A stretch of DNA of 64,000 nucleotides from Bacillota bacterium (lineage in GTDB: Bacteria; Bacillota; Clostridia; Oscillospirales; Acutalibacteraceae), in assembly GCA_023390175.1 (NCBI GenBank), contig JAEWDK010000024.1, positions 248,001 through 312,000 of the forward strand, in the 5' to 3' direction. The position numbers and the translations under genes were made by a program. Positions 41,558 to 49,687 of the stretch are shown here, piece after piece. Within the stretch, counting starts at the first letter, position 1. Each line of letters opens with the position of its first letter. The notes under the pieces are model-generated. The model saw only the letters and a program-made list of their open reading frames with translations, searched no databases and was not told the DNA's origin.

Positions 41558-42267
41558 TTTTTCATCCCGCCATTCATAAGTTTTATCGTTGCGTCCCGGT
41601 TCTCCCCTTCGATGCGCACCCGCTTGCCCTTTACCAATTCGAGTACAGCCAAAAAGGTGGCTACCAAGTCGGACTTTTCCCTTTTTTCGTCAAACAAATC
41701 CCCATATTTCATTTCGTCCTTTCGCCAAAGACGCCGAAGCACGTAAATAATTTGAGAAGCTACCGAAACAATTCTATGGGTAACAATGCCTGAAAAAGCT
41801 TCAGCCGGCGGCGGAATAAAGCGCCTGCCGCGCCCGGCCGCATTCTGATAGGCTGCTAAAAGCTCCGCCGGTGCGTGGGAGCGCCGGTAAGTCTGGTCAA
41901 CTTCTATTTCCGCCGGCTCACGGACGAAGGAATTGAAATTGAAATGCTCTGCCATAAGCTGCGCAACACACCTGCACTCCTGGTATTCCAAAAGCTGGCC
42001 GCTCAGTTCTCTTTGCAGTTCCTCCGCTTCCTCATGTTTGGGAAGCAAATACACCGTTTTAATGTAAACCAAGCGGGAAGCCATTTCCAAAAATTCACTT
42101 GCAACATCCATATCCTGCTCTTTCATCGCAATAATATGCTCCATATATTGGTCTAAAAGTTCGGAAATTTGTATATCGCAAATATTCAATTTGTTTTTGG
42201 CAATCAAAAAAAGCAGCAGATCGAGCGGCCCTTCAAATGCAGGTAATTTATAGGATAGTTTTTCCAT
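41527..42267 (-). CDS. scpA: Segregation and condensation protein A
   Basis: ScpA is the kleisin that bridges the heads of SMC in chromosome condensation. The 246-residue protein opens LSYKLPAFEGPLDLLLFLIAKNKLNICDI and continues with QYMEHIIAMKEQDMDVASEFLEMASRLVYIKTV. This is the diagnostic N-terminal domain; the C-terminal winged helix binds SMC. It lies 12 bases after an M50 protease gene and overlaps scpB. Confidence 0.96.
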   Translation of the reverse strand: MEKLSYKLPAFEGPLDLLLFLIAKNKLNICDIQISELLDQYMEHIIAMKEQDMDVASEFLEMASRLVYIKTVYLLPKHEEAEELQRELSGQLLEYQECRCVAQLMAEHFNFNSFVREPAEIEVDQTYRRSHAPAELLAAYQNAAGRGRRFIPPPAEAFSGIVTHRIVSVASQIIYVLRRLWRKDEMKYGDLFDEKREKSDLVATFLAVLELVKGKRVRIEGENRDATIKLMNGGMKNWKSKSSRGQ

Positions 42268-42279
42268 AGTACCCCACTT

Positions 42280-42972
42280 TTATAACAAACCGAAAAGATG
42301 ATAAGGAAGCTGTGCCAGCCACAGTACGCCGTTAAAGCATATGCTTTGTAAATAGCCGAGCGGCTGACTCAAAAAGCCGCTGAAAAGAACAACAAATGAA
42401 ATCATCACGATGATATTTTGATATCTGTAAAAATTATAGAGCGCTTTATTGGACAAAAATGCACCGAGGATTTTGGAACCGTCCAGCGGCGGCAAGGGAA
42501 TCAGGTTAAATACCGCCAGCGCAACATTGATTGAAATATACGCGATAAAAAAATTCTGAGCAAATACAGGAACCGAAGTTTTTGTTGCAATGACGATTCC
42601 CCAAAAAATCAATGCTCCGATAAAAGAAGCAAGCAAATTGGAAACCGGGCCGGCCAATGCGGTAATGGCCATGTCACGTTTCGGATTTTTAAAATACCGT
42701 GTATCCACAGGCACCGGTTTAGCCCAGCCAAAACCAAACAGCAGAAGGAACAGCGAGCCGATCGGGTCGATACTGACAAGCGGGTTCAGCGTAAGTCTTC
42801 CGTTATACTTCGCTGTGTTATCACCAAGCTTGTACGCCACCCAGCCGTGGGCGCACTCATGGAGCGGCAAAATGAAAAATATGATAAACAGTGTAGCCAG
42901 TATTTGGGAAACCACAGCAGCCATGTCAACCGGCTGGCCGTTAAAAACGTTGCGAATCATATCAAGCAGCAT
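42280..42972 (-). CDS. Site-2 protease family (M50) membrane peptidase
   Basis: This 230-residue polytopic membrane zinc protease has the motif HECAHGWVAYKLGD near 39-52 and the third ligand in NLIPLPPLDGSKIL near 160. TLNPLVSIDPIG marks the YwhC/RseP-like compact group. Four or five hydrophobic helices are visible. Substrate unknown; in clostridia this gene commonly precedes scpA. It is not the SpoIVFB-like protease of this window, which lies at 13653. It has its own promoter. Confidence 0.9.
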   Translation of the reverse strand: MLLDMIRNVFNGQPVDMAAVVSQILATLFIIFFILPLHECAHGWVAYKLGDNTAKYNGRLTLNPLVSIDPIGSLFLLLFGFGWAKPVPVDTRYFKNPKRDMAITALAGPVSNLLASFIGALIFWGIVIATKTSVPVFAQNFFIAYISINVALAVFNLIPLPPLDGSKILGAFLSNKALYNFYRYQNIIVMISFVVLFSGFLSQPLGYLQSICFNGVLWLAQLPYHLFGLL

Positions 42973-42997
42973 ATATTACTCTCCTTTTTATTCTGTA

Positions 42998-43026
42998 ATT
43001 ATAATACTTCGTTGTAAAAAAAACAA
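42998..43026 (-). promoter_or_regulatory. Sigma-A promoter for the M50-scpAB operon
   Basis: The minus strand reads TTGTTT (43021-43026), 17-base spacer, TATAAT (42998-43003), about 26 bases before the first start codon. Confidence 0.7.
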
Positions 43027-43096
43027 GCAATGTACCGATTTACCGGGTGAAAATACAAATATATCCGCATTTATATAAGAATATAAGAAAAAAGGC

Positions 43097-43125
43097 TTGC
43101 ATTTACTTGCTATATCTGATAGAAT
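43097..43125 (+). promoter_or_regulatory. Sigma-A promoter for rpmB
   Basis: TTGCAT (43097-43102), 17-base spacer, TAGAAT (43120-43125), about 50 bases before the rpmB ATG. It is divergent from the M50-scpAB promoter in the same gap. Confidence 0.75.
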
Positions 43126-43174
43126 ACCAATGTTGTGATTATACAAACAGCCCTTTTGAAGGAGGTGCAGACAC

Positions 43175-43363
43175 ATGGCAAAGTGTGAAGTTTGTGGCAA
43201 AGATATTGCTTTCGGTATACGGGTTTCCCATTCTCACAGACGTGCGAACAGGACCTGGAAGCCTAATATTAGACGCGTTAAAGCAGTTGTTAACGGTACT
43301 CCTAAGCGTATTTACGCCTGCACCCGTTGCTTGCGTTCCGGCAAGGTAACCCGCGCCGTCTGA
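43175..43363 (+). CDS. rpmB: 50S ribosomal protein L28
   Basis: L28 (bL28) is a small 50S protein. The 62 residues open MAKCEVCGKDIAFGIRVSHSH and end CTRCLRSGKVTRAV. C4, C7, C49 and C52 form a zinc ribbon, the zinc-binding (C+) form. AGGAGGTG lies 9 bases upstream. It is a single-gene unit with its own promoter and terminator and is one of three genes on the + strand. In B. subtilis rpmB is also opposite in strand to its neighbours next to spoVM; here it is 23 kb away from spoVM. Confidence 0.98.
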   Translation: MAKCEVCGKDIAFGIRVSHSHRRANRTWKPNIRRVKAVVNGTPKRIYACTRCLRSGKVTRAV

Positions 43364-43385
43364 TGCAAAACGAACATTAAGTTTA

Positions 43386-43411
43386 GAGGAGCCTGTAAAG
43401 GCTCCTTTTTT
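43386..43411 (+). terminator. Rho-independent terminator after rpmB
   Basis: A 7-bp stem (AGGAGCC/GGCTCCT) with a 6-base loop and a run of six T, 23 bases after the rpmB stop. Confidence 0.9.
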
Positions 43412-43418
43412 CTGCCCT

Positions 43419-43466
43419 AAGAACCGCAAAGGCAAACTGTTTTAGCAGTTTGCCTTTGCGGTTCTT
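43419..43466. terminator. Perfect 21-bp inverted repeat between convergent rpmB and plsY
   Basis: AAGAACCGCAAAGGCAAACT (43419-43438) and its exact complement (43447-43466) form a long hairpin with one extra closing pair and a 6-base loop. It begins 2 bases after the plsY stop. The T runs on either side are short. It most likely terminates plsY and blocks read-through from either side. Confidence 0.7.
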
Positions 43467-43467
43467 A

Positions 43468-44181
43468 TTATTTGCGGTGGACGGTTATTTTCTTTTCCGT
43501 ACCGCTTATAATTCTTTCAATATTTGTTTTATGTTTTACGATCAAAATAACAGCCATTAAAAGCGCAATAGCCGTCGTAATAAGTACATAGGAAAGCGAA
43601 ACAGGGCCAGCGGCGGATCCCCCCCCGCGATAGTCTATAAAGAACGTAATGATAAAGGTTGAAACCGGGAACATCGCTGCGGCAATGATGGAAGAGAGAG
43701 AAACGATTTTTGTAATAAGCAAAAGGATAATAAACACAGATATTACAATAATGAACACACGCCAGTCAATTAACGCGATCATGGCTGCACTGGTCAGAAC
43801 TCCTTTTCCGCCCTTAAATCCGAAATAAATTGGGAAGATATGACCAATTACACAGAAAACACCCGCAATGTAGGCGCCGTAATACATTGTAACAGCCGGT
43901 GCGCCTACCAGAGTGCCAATATACTGAAAAAAGTATCTGCCGATGATAACGGAAACGGCGCCCTTTGCAAAGTCGAAAATAAAGGTAAATACAGCGGCCT
44001 TTGCACCGACGGAGCGAAGCACATTGGTTGCTCCCGCGTTGCCGCTGCCCAATGAGCGGATATCCGTGTCGTGATCAAATAATTTAGTAAAGATAATCGA
44101 AAAGCTGAGGCTTCCCAAAAGATAGGCGACAACGGCCACCAAAACGGACGGTATGGCAAAGTCTTTCAAATAACTCAACAT
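43468..44181 (-). CDS. plsY: Glycerol-3-phosphate acyltransferase PlsY
   Basis: PlsY moves the acyl group from acyl phosphate to glycerol 3-phosphate, the first step of phospholipid synthesis. The 237-residue membrane protein has the three family motifs: LGSGNAGATNVLRSVG near 44, HIFPIYFGFKGGKGV near 119, and a C-terminal part with the last helices before KHKTNIERI. There are about five membrane helices. A Gly/Ala-rich extension (YRGGGSAAGPVS) between helices is longer than usual. The ATG at 44181 has AGGGGG 8 bases upstream. It follows der by 12 bases. Confidence 0.95.
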   Translation of the reverse strand: MLSYLKDFAIPSVLVAVVAYLLGSLSFSIIFTKLFDHDTDIRSLGSGNAGATNVLRSVGAKAAVFTFIFDFAKGAVSVIIGRYFFQYIGTLVGAPAVTMYYGAYIAGVFCVIGHIFPIYFGFKGGKGVLTSAAMIALIDWRVFIIVISVFIILLLITKIVSLSSIIAAAMFPVSTFIITFFIDYRGGGSAAGPVSLSYVLITTAIALLMAVILIVKHKTNIERIISGTEKKITVHRK

Positions 44182-44193
44182 CAGCAAATCCCC

Positions 44194-45516
44194 CTATTTA
44201 TCCCCGCGCTCACGCACGATAAATCTGATTGGAGTTCCCTCAAGCCCGAATGTTTCACGGATTCTGTTTTCCAAATACCTTTGATAGGAAAAATGGAACA
44301 GCTGTGCGGAATTGACAAAACAGACAAATGTCGGCGGCTTTACGGAAGCCTGAGTCATATAGAATATCTTAAGCCTTCTGCCCTTGTCCGTCGGCGGCTG
44401 AACACGCGCGGTCGCCTGAGCCAGCACGTCGTTAAGCATCCCCGTGGCGATTCGCATGGAGTTGGAGTTTGCAACATGTTTAATCAATTCAAAAAGGCGG
44501 TCAAGCCTTTGCCCTGTCTTGGCCGAAATAAAGATCATCGGCGCGTAGGACATGAAAGAAAAATCACTTTCGAGTGATTTTCGGTAATCAATCATCGTAC
44601 GGTCGTCTTTTTCCACCGCGTCCCACTTGTTGACCACAATTACGCAGCCCTTTCCGGCTTCGTGCGCCAAACCGGCTACCTTTGAGTCCTGATCGGTAAA
44701 GCCAACCGTTGCGTCAAGCAGAATCGCGCAGACGTCGGCACGCTCAATTGCCATTTGCGCGCGGATGATGCTGTATTTTTCAATGTTGTCGTCCACTTTG
44801 TTTTTTCTGCGCAGACCGGCGGTATCAATCAGGGTAAAACGCCCATATTGATTCTCTACGGTAGTATCAATTGAGTCGCGGGTAGTCCCGGCAATGTCCG
44901 ATACGATACATCTTTCCTCACCGGATATTTTATTGACGAGCGACGATTTGCCGACATTCGGTTTTCCGATAATCGCAACCTTAATCAGCTCGCTGTCCGT
45001 CTCCTCTTCTTCCTCTTCCGGAAGCTGTTTTACGATCAGGTCCAGCAGGTCGCCGGTACCATGGCCGTGTACGGAAGAAACAGCCACAGGGTCACCAAGC
45101 CCCAAATTGTAAAACTCATAAAATTCCGCAGGCGGATTGCCGACGGAATCACATTTATTTACACATAACACAACAGGCCGTCCGCTTTTTTGCAGCATGG
45201 TCGCTATGTCGGAATCCGTTGCGACAACACCGGTGTGAATATCCGTAACCAATACGATTACATCCGCCGCATCAATCGCAAGCTGTGCCTGCATCCTCAT
45301 CTGTGATAAAATCACATCGGTAGTGTTCGGCTCAATTCCGCCCGTATCCACAATGGAAAACTTGCGTCCCTCCCACTCGCAGTCACCGTAAATCCTGTCA
45401 CGGGTAACACCGGGTGTGTCTTCCACAATCGAAAGACGCTGGCCGATTAATTTATTAAAAAGGGTTGACTTGCCCACATTTGGCCTGCCAACAATAGCTA
45501 CCACCGGTTTAGACAT
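44194..45516 (-). CDS. der: Ribosome biogenesis GTPase Der (EngA)
   Basis: Der is a tandem-domain GTPase for 50S assembly. The 440-residue product has G1 motifs GRPNVGKST near 9-17 and GKPNVGKSS near 186, each with DT(P/A)G and NK(C/W)D partners. A C-terminal KH-like domain ends in RFIVRERGDK. The ATG at 45516 has AGGGAGTGAG upstream and overlaps the DUF512 gene by 8 bases. This DUF512-der-plsY order is common in clostridia. Confidence 0.97.
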   Translation of the reverse strand: MSKPVVAIVGRPNVGKSTLFNKLIGQRLSIVEDTPGVTRDRIYGDCEWEGRKFSIVDTGGIEPNTTDVILSQMRMQAQLAIDAADVIVLVTDIHTGVVATDSDIATMLQKSGRPVVLCVNKCDSVGNPPAEFYEFYNLGLGDPVAVSSVHGHGTGDLLDLIVKQLPEEEEEETDSELIKVAIIGKPNVGKSSLVNKISGEERCIVSDIAGTTRDSIDTTVENQYGRFTLIDTAGLRRKNKVDDNIEKYSIIRAQMAIERADVCAILLDATVGFTDQDSKVAGLAHEAGKGCVIVVNKWDAVEKDDRTMIDYRKSLESDFSFMSYAPMIFISAKTGQRLDRLFELIKHVANSNSMRIATGMLNDVLAQATARVQPPTDKGRRLKIFYMTQASVKPPTFVCFVNSAQLFHFSYQRYLENRIRETFGLEGTPIRFIVRERGDK

Positions 45517-46825
45517 TGTTCTCACTCCCTAATATCGCATTTAAAAGCCCATATCCGTCATTCGGAACCACCGTAATTTTAGTTTGCAATTCCCTGCGCA
45601 AATCGTCCAGGGAAACATCGTCCAGAAAAATATCGCCTTCACGGCGCAGCATTACATTCGGCAGAATCAGCTCATCGCCTAAATCCATACCTTTTAGCTG
45701 ATCTATGATATCCCCTCCGGTTAGAAGGCCCGTTACATTAATAGTATGACCAAAAAAATTATTGCTGATCGGAACAAGATTGCAAATAAGATTATGGCAT
45801 TTTATTCTTAATTCGTCAAGCAATTCATTTAAAAACGGATAAACGGCAGTTCCTGTAATCAGCGTTACATGATGCTTTTCTGCAGGTTCTTCAAAATCAA
45901 GGAAAGCCTGTTCGAACTCCTGCTTTAAATTCGCCATCAGGCCAACTCCGTTTTCAAGCTGATCGAAGTCGCCGTAGAATTCAGCCGGCGGAATCGGGCG
46001 CTGTGCTTTCAGGTAGAATTCATCTGCGGCATAGCAGATTCTCTGCCCATATTCCGCTTCAAATTGGTCACCGAAGCGTTCCACCATTTGCACCACCGCT
46101 TCCGCTGAAGACTGATCATACGGCTCCAACGGAAAAAGGCCGTCCCTGAATTTGGTGATGCCAAGAGGAACCAGCGCTATGCTTTGAACGGAAGGGTGCA
46201 GCTTACCAAGGTCCGACAAGCTGCGTTCCAGTTCTTTTCCGTCATTTATACCCCTGCACAGAACAAGCTGGGAATTGATTTTAATCCCCGCGGCGGCAAG
46301 CCGATACAGGATATCGAGCGATTTACCCGCAAAGCGGTTTCCCATCATTTTTACTCTGAGCTCGGGGTTTGTTGTGTGTACCGAAATATTGATTGGGCTG
46401 ATATGCATTTTTATAATGCGGTCAACATCATGCTCACTCATATTGGTAAGCGTAATATAATTTCCGAACAAAAACGATAAACGCGAATCATCATCCTTAA
46501 AATAAAGGCTGCTGCGCATTCCTTTCGGCAGCTGATCAATAAAGCAAAAAACGCAGTTATTACGACAGGAGTGCTGCTTGTCCATTAAATACGTTTCAAA
46601 CTCGAGCCCGATTGACTCATATTCCCCTTTTCGAATCGTTACAGTACGGCTGTTCTGCTTATGGTCCAATAATACGATGGATAAGCTTTTACTCGTTTCG
46701 TAAAAACGGTAATCGAGGACATCATAAATCTCATTGGAATTAATGGAAACCAGCGTTTCCCCCGGCAAAATTTTCACCAGCGCCGCCGGACTGTCTTTAT
46801 CAACTGAAATAATCTTAACTGGCAT
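45509..46825 (-). CDS. DUF512 PDZ/radical-SAM protein
   Basis: This 438-residue protein begins with a PDZ-like domain (VDKDSPAALVKILPGETLVSINS). It then has an unusual radical-SAM motif CRNNCVFCFIDQLP (CxxxCxxC) near 87, the NYITLTNM and SVHTTNPELR segments, and a C-terminal DUF512. The family is well conserved next to der in clostridia, and its function is unknown. GAAGGAGTCGTC precedes the ATG. No membrane segment is seen. Confidence 0.9.
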   Translation of the reverse strand: MPVKIISVDKDSPAALVKILPGETLVSINSNEIYDVLDYRFYETSKSLSIVLLDHKQNSRTVTIRKGEYESIGLEFETYLMDKQHSCRNNCVFCFIDQLPKGMRSSLYFKDDDSRLSFLFGNYITLTNMSEHDVDRIIKMHISPINISVHTTNPELRVKMMGNRFAGKSLDILYRLAAAGIKINSQLVLCRGINDGKELERSLSDLGKLHPSVQSIALVPLGITKFRDGLFPLEPYDQSSAEAVVQMVERFGDQFEAEYGQRICYAADEFYLKAQRPIPPAEFYGDFDQLENGVGLMANLKQEFEQAFLDFEEPAEKHHVTLITGTAVYPFLNELLDELRIKCHNLICNLVPISNNFFGHTINVTGLLTGGDIIDQLKGMDLGDELILPNVMLRREGDIFLDDVSLDDLRRELQTKITVVPNDGYGLLNAILGSENNV

Positions 46826-46854
46826 GACGACTCCTTCTGCAAACAGACTGTGAA

Positions 46855-46886
46855 TAAAAAAATAAGAGAAGGATTCCTCCTTCTCT
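46855..46886 (-). terminator. Rho-independent terminator after rpmF
   Basis: A 9-bp stem (AGAGAAGGA/TCCTTCTCT) with a 4-base loop is followed on the minus strand by TTATTTTTTTATT, 26 bases after the rpmF stop. Confidence 0.88.
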
Positions 46887-46912
46887 ACATTTCCGGAAAA
46901 TCAAGTAAAAGC

Positions 46913-47095
46913 TTAAGCTTCCTTCTTAATAACTTCCCTGCCGTTGTAGTAACCACAACTGCCGCAAACTCTGTGAGGGGCCTTGAACTCACCGCATTTG
47001 GGACATTTCACCAGAGTTGGAGCACTAATTTTCCAAACATTTGAACGTCTTTTATTTTGTCTGGCACTTGATACTTTTCTCTTTGGTACCGCCAT
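46913..47095 (-). CDS. rpmF: 50S ribosomal protein L32
   Basis: L32 (bL32) is a small 50S protein. The 60 residues open MAVPKRKVSSARQNKRRSNV and contain a zinc ribbon (C31, C34, C44, C47), the zinc-binding form. The ATG at 47095 is chosen because the product then starts as in all relatives and has an AAGGAGGTG site upstream. It lies 27 bases after a DUF177 gene, the standard partner. Confidence 0.97.
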   Translation of the reverse strand: MAVPKRKVSSARQNKRRSNVWKISAPTLVKCPKCGEFKAPHRVCGSCGYYNGREVIKKEA

Positions 47096-47122
47096 TGTCA
47101 GCACCTCCTTATAAAACTCGGG

Positions 47123-47617
47123 CTAATCTATCAGCTTTTTAAGAACCTCCAAGCGAGGGTCAATCTGATGCGAGTCACAATTACACGCTTCGTCGTTTCG
47201 GTTCTTGCCACATATAGGACATAAGCCCTTGCAGTCTTCACTGCATAAAAACTTTGACGGAAGTTCGAGCAGAATATCCGCTCTCATTAACTCGTCCAAA
47301 TCCAGCTTATAGTCTTGAACCTGAATGTAGCTGTCATCGTCTTCATTCTCTAAAGATAAAACCAAACCATGCGAAAATGTGTAATGATAGGATCGATTGA
47401 TTTGTTTGGTGCAGCGATCACAAGGAATGGAAAAATCAAATGTCACTTCAGCATTCAGCTGAGCAAACCCATCGTGGTTTTCCACAGTACCCTGTACCGA
47501 CACAGGTGAAACAAACGGATAACATCCGTTGATGTCAACAGAAGATAAATCGAAACTGTAATCGAAAGAACAGCTCTTTCCTTCTTCTAAAAACACTTTT
47601 TTTAAATCAAGAAGCAT
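47123..47617 (-). CDS. DUF177 (YceD-like) protein
   Basis: This 164-residue protein is of the DUF177 family found directly upstream of rpmF in most bacteria. It shows FDFSIPCDRCTKQINRSY (two cysteines) and the C-terminal CSEDCKGLCPICGKNRNDEACNC region, which probably binds zinc. It ends in RLEVLKKLID. A role in 23S rRNA processing or 50S assembly has been proposed for relatives. A consensus sigma-A promoter lies upstream, so this gene and rpmF form one unit. Confidence 0.92.
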   Translation of the reverse strand: MLLDLKKVFLEEGKSCSFDYSFDLSSVDINGCYPFVSPVSVQGTVENHDGFAQLNAEVTFDFSIPCDRCTKQINRSYHYTFSHGLVLSLENEDDDSYIQVQDYKLDLDELMRADILLELPSKFLCSEDCKGLCPICGKNRNDEACNCDSHQIDPRLEVLKKLID

Positions 47618-47644
47618 AATTACACCTCAGCGCTACATTCGTTA

Positions 47645-47673
47645 ATTATATAGGTTTATCTATGCTTTGTCAA
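47645..47673 (-). promoter_or_regulatory. Consensus sigma-A promoter for DUF177-rpmF
   Basis: The minus strand has a perfect TTGACA (47668-47673), 17-base spacer and perfect TATAAT (47645-47650), about 28 bases before the start codon. Confidence 0.93.
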
Positions 47674-47711
47674 TAGAAAATTAATGTATCTGCAATATTT
47701 TGTCACAAAGA

Positions 47712-47742
47712 TACTGCCGGAGGCATTTCGCCCCCGACAGTA
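47712..47742 (-). terminator. Hairpin after the P-loop protein gene
   Basis: A 13-bp stem with two G-U pairs on the minus strand and a 5-base loop lies 24 bases past the stop at 47766. No strong T run follows, so it is a weak terminator. Confidence 0.5.
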
Positions 47743-47765
47743 TGTTGAAACGCAGCCGGATCAGC

Positions 47766-48182
47766 TTAAACCAAAGCTGCTACGGATTTTAATGCTTCGG
47801 GCAGTTCAGCCGAATCCACTGAAACCAAAAGCGTGATTTTTGTGTCGGCCAGAGCGGAAAGGGCGTTCATTTTTTCTACAAAAGAAGAAAGCACTTTCAG
47901 GTCAAAACCAATAATTTTCAATGTGGAGTCCACAAAGATATCGGTAACATCATAATTTCCGGCACAAATTCCGCTGATGAAGCCACACAGTGCATCTGCT
48001 CCCTGAATGTCGTAAGCGTCGGTGTCAATCAGCCTTGCCTGATGAGAAATGTCGTAGGTTAATTTTAAGCCTTTTTCAATTACAACCACATTGCCGTTGG
48101 AGTTTGCGATGGCATCATTTGCACGCTCAATCAGTTTTTTTGTTTTTCCAGAACCTTTTTTGCCAACGATAAGAGTAATCAT
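47766..48182 (-). CDS. Small P-loop ATP-binding protein of unknown role
   Basis: This 138-residue protein opens MITLIVGKKGSGKTKKLIER with Walker A at residues 7-14 and a possible Walker B in VTDIFVDST near 95. There are no further domains, so it is a single, compact nucleotide-binding core. I do not recognise it as a named enzyme. GGGGGAGTTC precedes the ATG. It lies 57 bases downstream of pgi; both neighbours are metabolic or housekeeping genes, which gives no functional clue. Confidence 0.75.
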   Translation of the reverse strand: MITLIVGKKGSGKTKKLIERANDAIANSNGNVVVIEKGLKLTYDISHQARLIDTDAYDIQGADALCGFISGICAGNYDVTDIFVDSTLKIIGFDLKVLSSFVEKMNALSALADTKITLLVSVDSAELPEALKSVAALV

Positions 48183-48239
48183 GAAGAACTCCCCCTATAT
48201 TAATATTATTTCCGCCAAGCGGATAAGTCCTTGTACCTT

Positions 48240-49580
48240 TTATTTTTTTAATCTTGCTTCAAGCGCATCCTTTTCGGATTCATAACCCGGCTTGCCAAGA
48301 AGTGCAAACATATTCTTTTTGTAGCTTTCAACACCCGGCTGATCAAACGGATTCACACCCATCATATAACCGGAAACCGCACACGCTTTTTCAAAGAAGT
48401 AAATCATGTATCCAAGCGTATCCTCCGAAAAATCCGGAGCATGCAGTACAATGTTCGGCACGTTGCCGTCTGTGTGTGCCAGCACTGTTCCCTCAAACGC
48501 TTTTTCATTAATATAAGCCATACTTTTGCCTTCAAGGAAATTTAAACCGTCCACATTTTCAGGATCATTGCCAATAAACAGGTCTTTTTTCGCTTTGTCG
48601 AACAGAACGACCGATTCAAAAAGGGAACGTCTTCCGTCCTGAATGTATTGACCCATGGAGTGCAGATCGGTCGAGAATACAACGGAAGCCGGGAAAAGGC
48701 CTTTGTTGTTTTTCCCTTCACTCTCGCCGAAAAGCTGCTTCCACCACTCGCACATCATGGTGTAGCGGGGTTCGTAGCTGACAAGAATTTCAATTTCTTT
48801 CCCTTTACGATAAAGAATATTGCGCAGGGCGGCATATTTGTAGCAGTCGTTTTCAGCTAAATCAGCATGATCCAATTCCTTCTGCGCTTTTGCGGCACCC
48901 GCCATCAGGGAATCGATATCCGCACCGCTGACAGCAATCGGAAGCAGGCCCACCGCGGTAAGAACGGAGTATCTGCCGCCAACGTCATCCGGAACAACAA
49001 AGGATTCGTAGCCCTCTTTTGTGGCAAGCTGCTTTAATGTGCCGCGCGCTTTATCTGTTGTGCAGTAAATTCTTTTCCGCGCTTCCTCTTTTCCGTATTT
49101 TTCTTCCAGAAAATTACGGAATACTCTAAACGCAATAGCCGGTTCCGTGGTGGTGCCGGATTTTGAAATCATGTTGATGGAAACATTTCTGTCCTCACAG
49201 ATTTCAAGCAATTCGCTCAAGGCGGTGGAGCTGATACTGTTGCCGGCAAAATAAATATCCGGCGTGTCTTTTTTCATAGAGTTATAATTTTGTGATTTTA
49301 AAAATTCAATTGCGGCGCGTGCCCCGAGGTAAGAGCCGCCAATACCGATTACGATAAAAACATCGGTGTCGGATTTAATTTTTTCCGCAGCCGCTTTAAT
49401 TCGGGCAAATTCTTCTTTATCATAGTCGGTGGGAAGCGTCACCCATCCGATAAAATCATTACCCATGCCGGTTCCGGAGTGCAGCATTTCATGGGCAAGT
49501 TTAACCTGCGGTGCGATGGCAGCGTACTCATTTTGATTGACGAAACTAGACAGATGCTGTGCATCAAACTGAATAGACAT
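48240..49580 (-). CDS. pgi: Glucose-6-phosphate isomerase
   Basis: Pgi interconverts glucose 6-phosphate and fructose 6-phosphate. The 446-residue protein shows IGIGGSYLGARAAIEF near 73, the SKSGTTTEPAIAFR segment near 140, and VGGRYSVLTAVGLLP near 200. These are the two isomerase signatures and the sugar-phosphate loop. The ATG at 49580 has AGGAGGAAACTAT directly upstream; an extension of 22 codons lacks support. It is preceded by a DacF-type gene. Confidence 0.97.
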   Translation of the reverse strand: MSIQFDAQHLSSFVNQNEYAAIAPQVKLAHEMLHSGTGMGNDFIGWVTLPTDYDKEEFARIKAAAEKIKSDTDVFIVIGIGGSYLGARAAIEFLKSQNYNSMKKDTPDIYFAGNSISSTALSELLEICEDRNVSINMISKSGTTTEPAIAFRVFRNFLEEKYGKEEARKRIYCTTDKARGTLKQLATKEGYESFVVPDDVGGRYSVLTAVGLLPIAVSGADIDSLMAGAAKAQKELDHADLAENDCYKYAALRNILYRKGKEIEILVSYEPRYTMMCEWWKQLFGESEGKNNKGLFPASVVFSTDLHSMGQYIQDGRRSLFESVVLFDKAKKDLFIGNDPENVDGLNFLEGKSMAYINEKAFEGTVLAHTDGNVPNIVLHAPDFSEDTLGYMIYFFEKACAVSGYMMGVNPFDQPGVESYKKNMFALLGKPGYESEKDALEARLKK

Positions 49581-49687
49581 ATAGTTTCCTCCTAAATGTT
49601 GCTGTTGGTATGAATATATTTTACAATATATTGATAGCATTTGCAAGGAGGAGTACTATATTTTATAAATTTTTCATATATATATTT

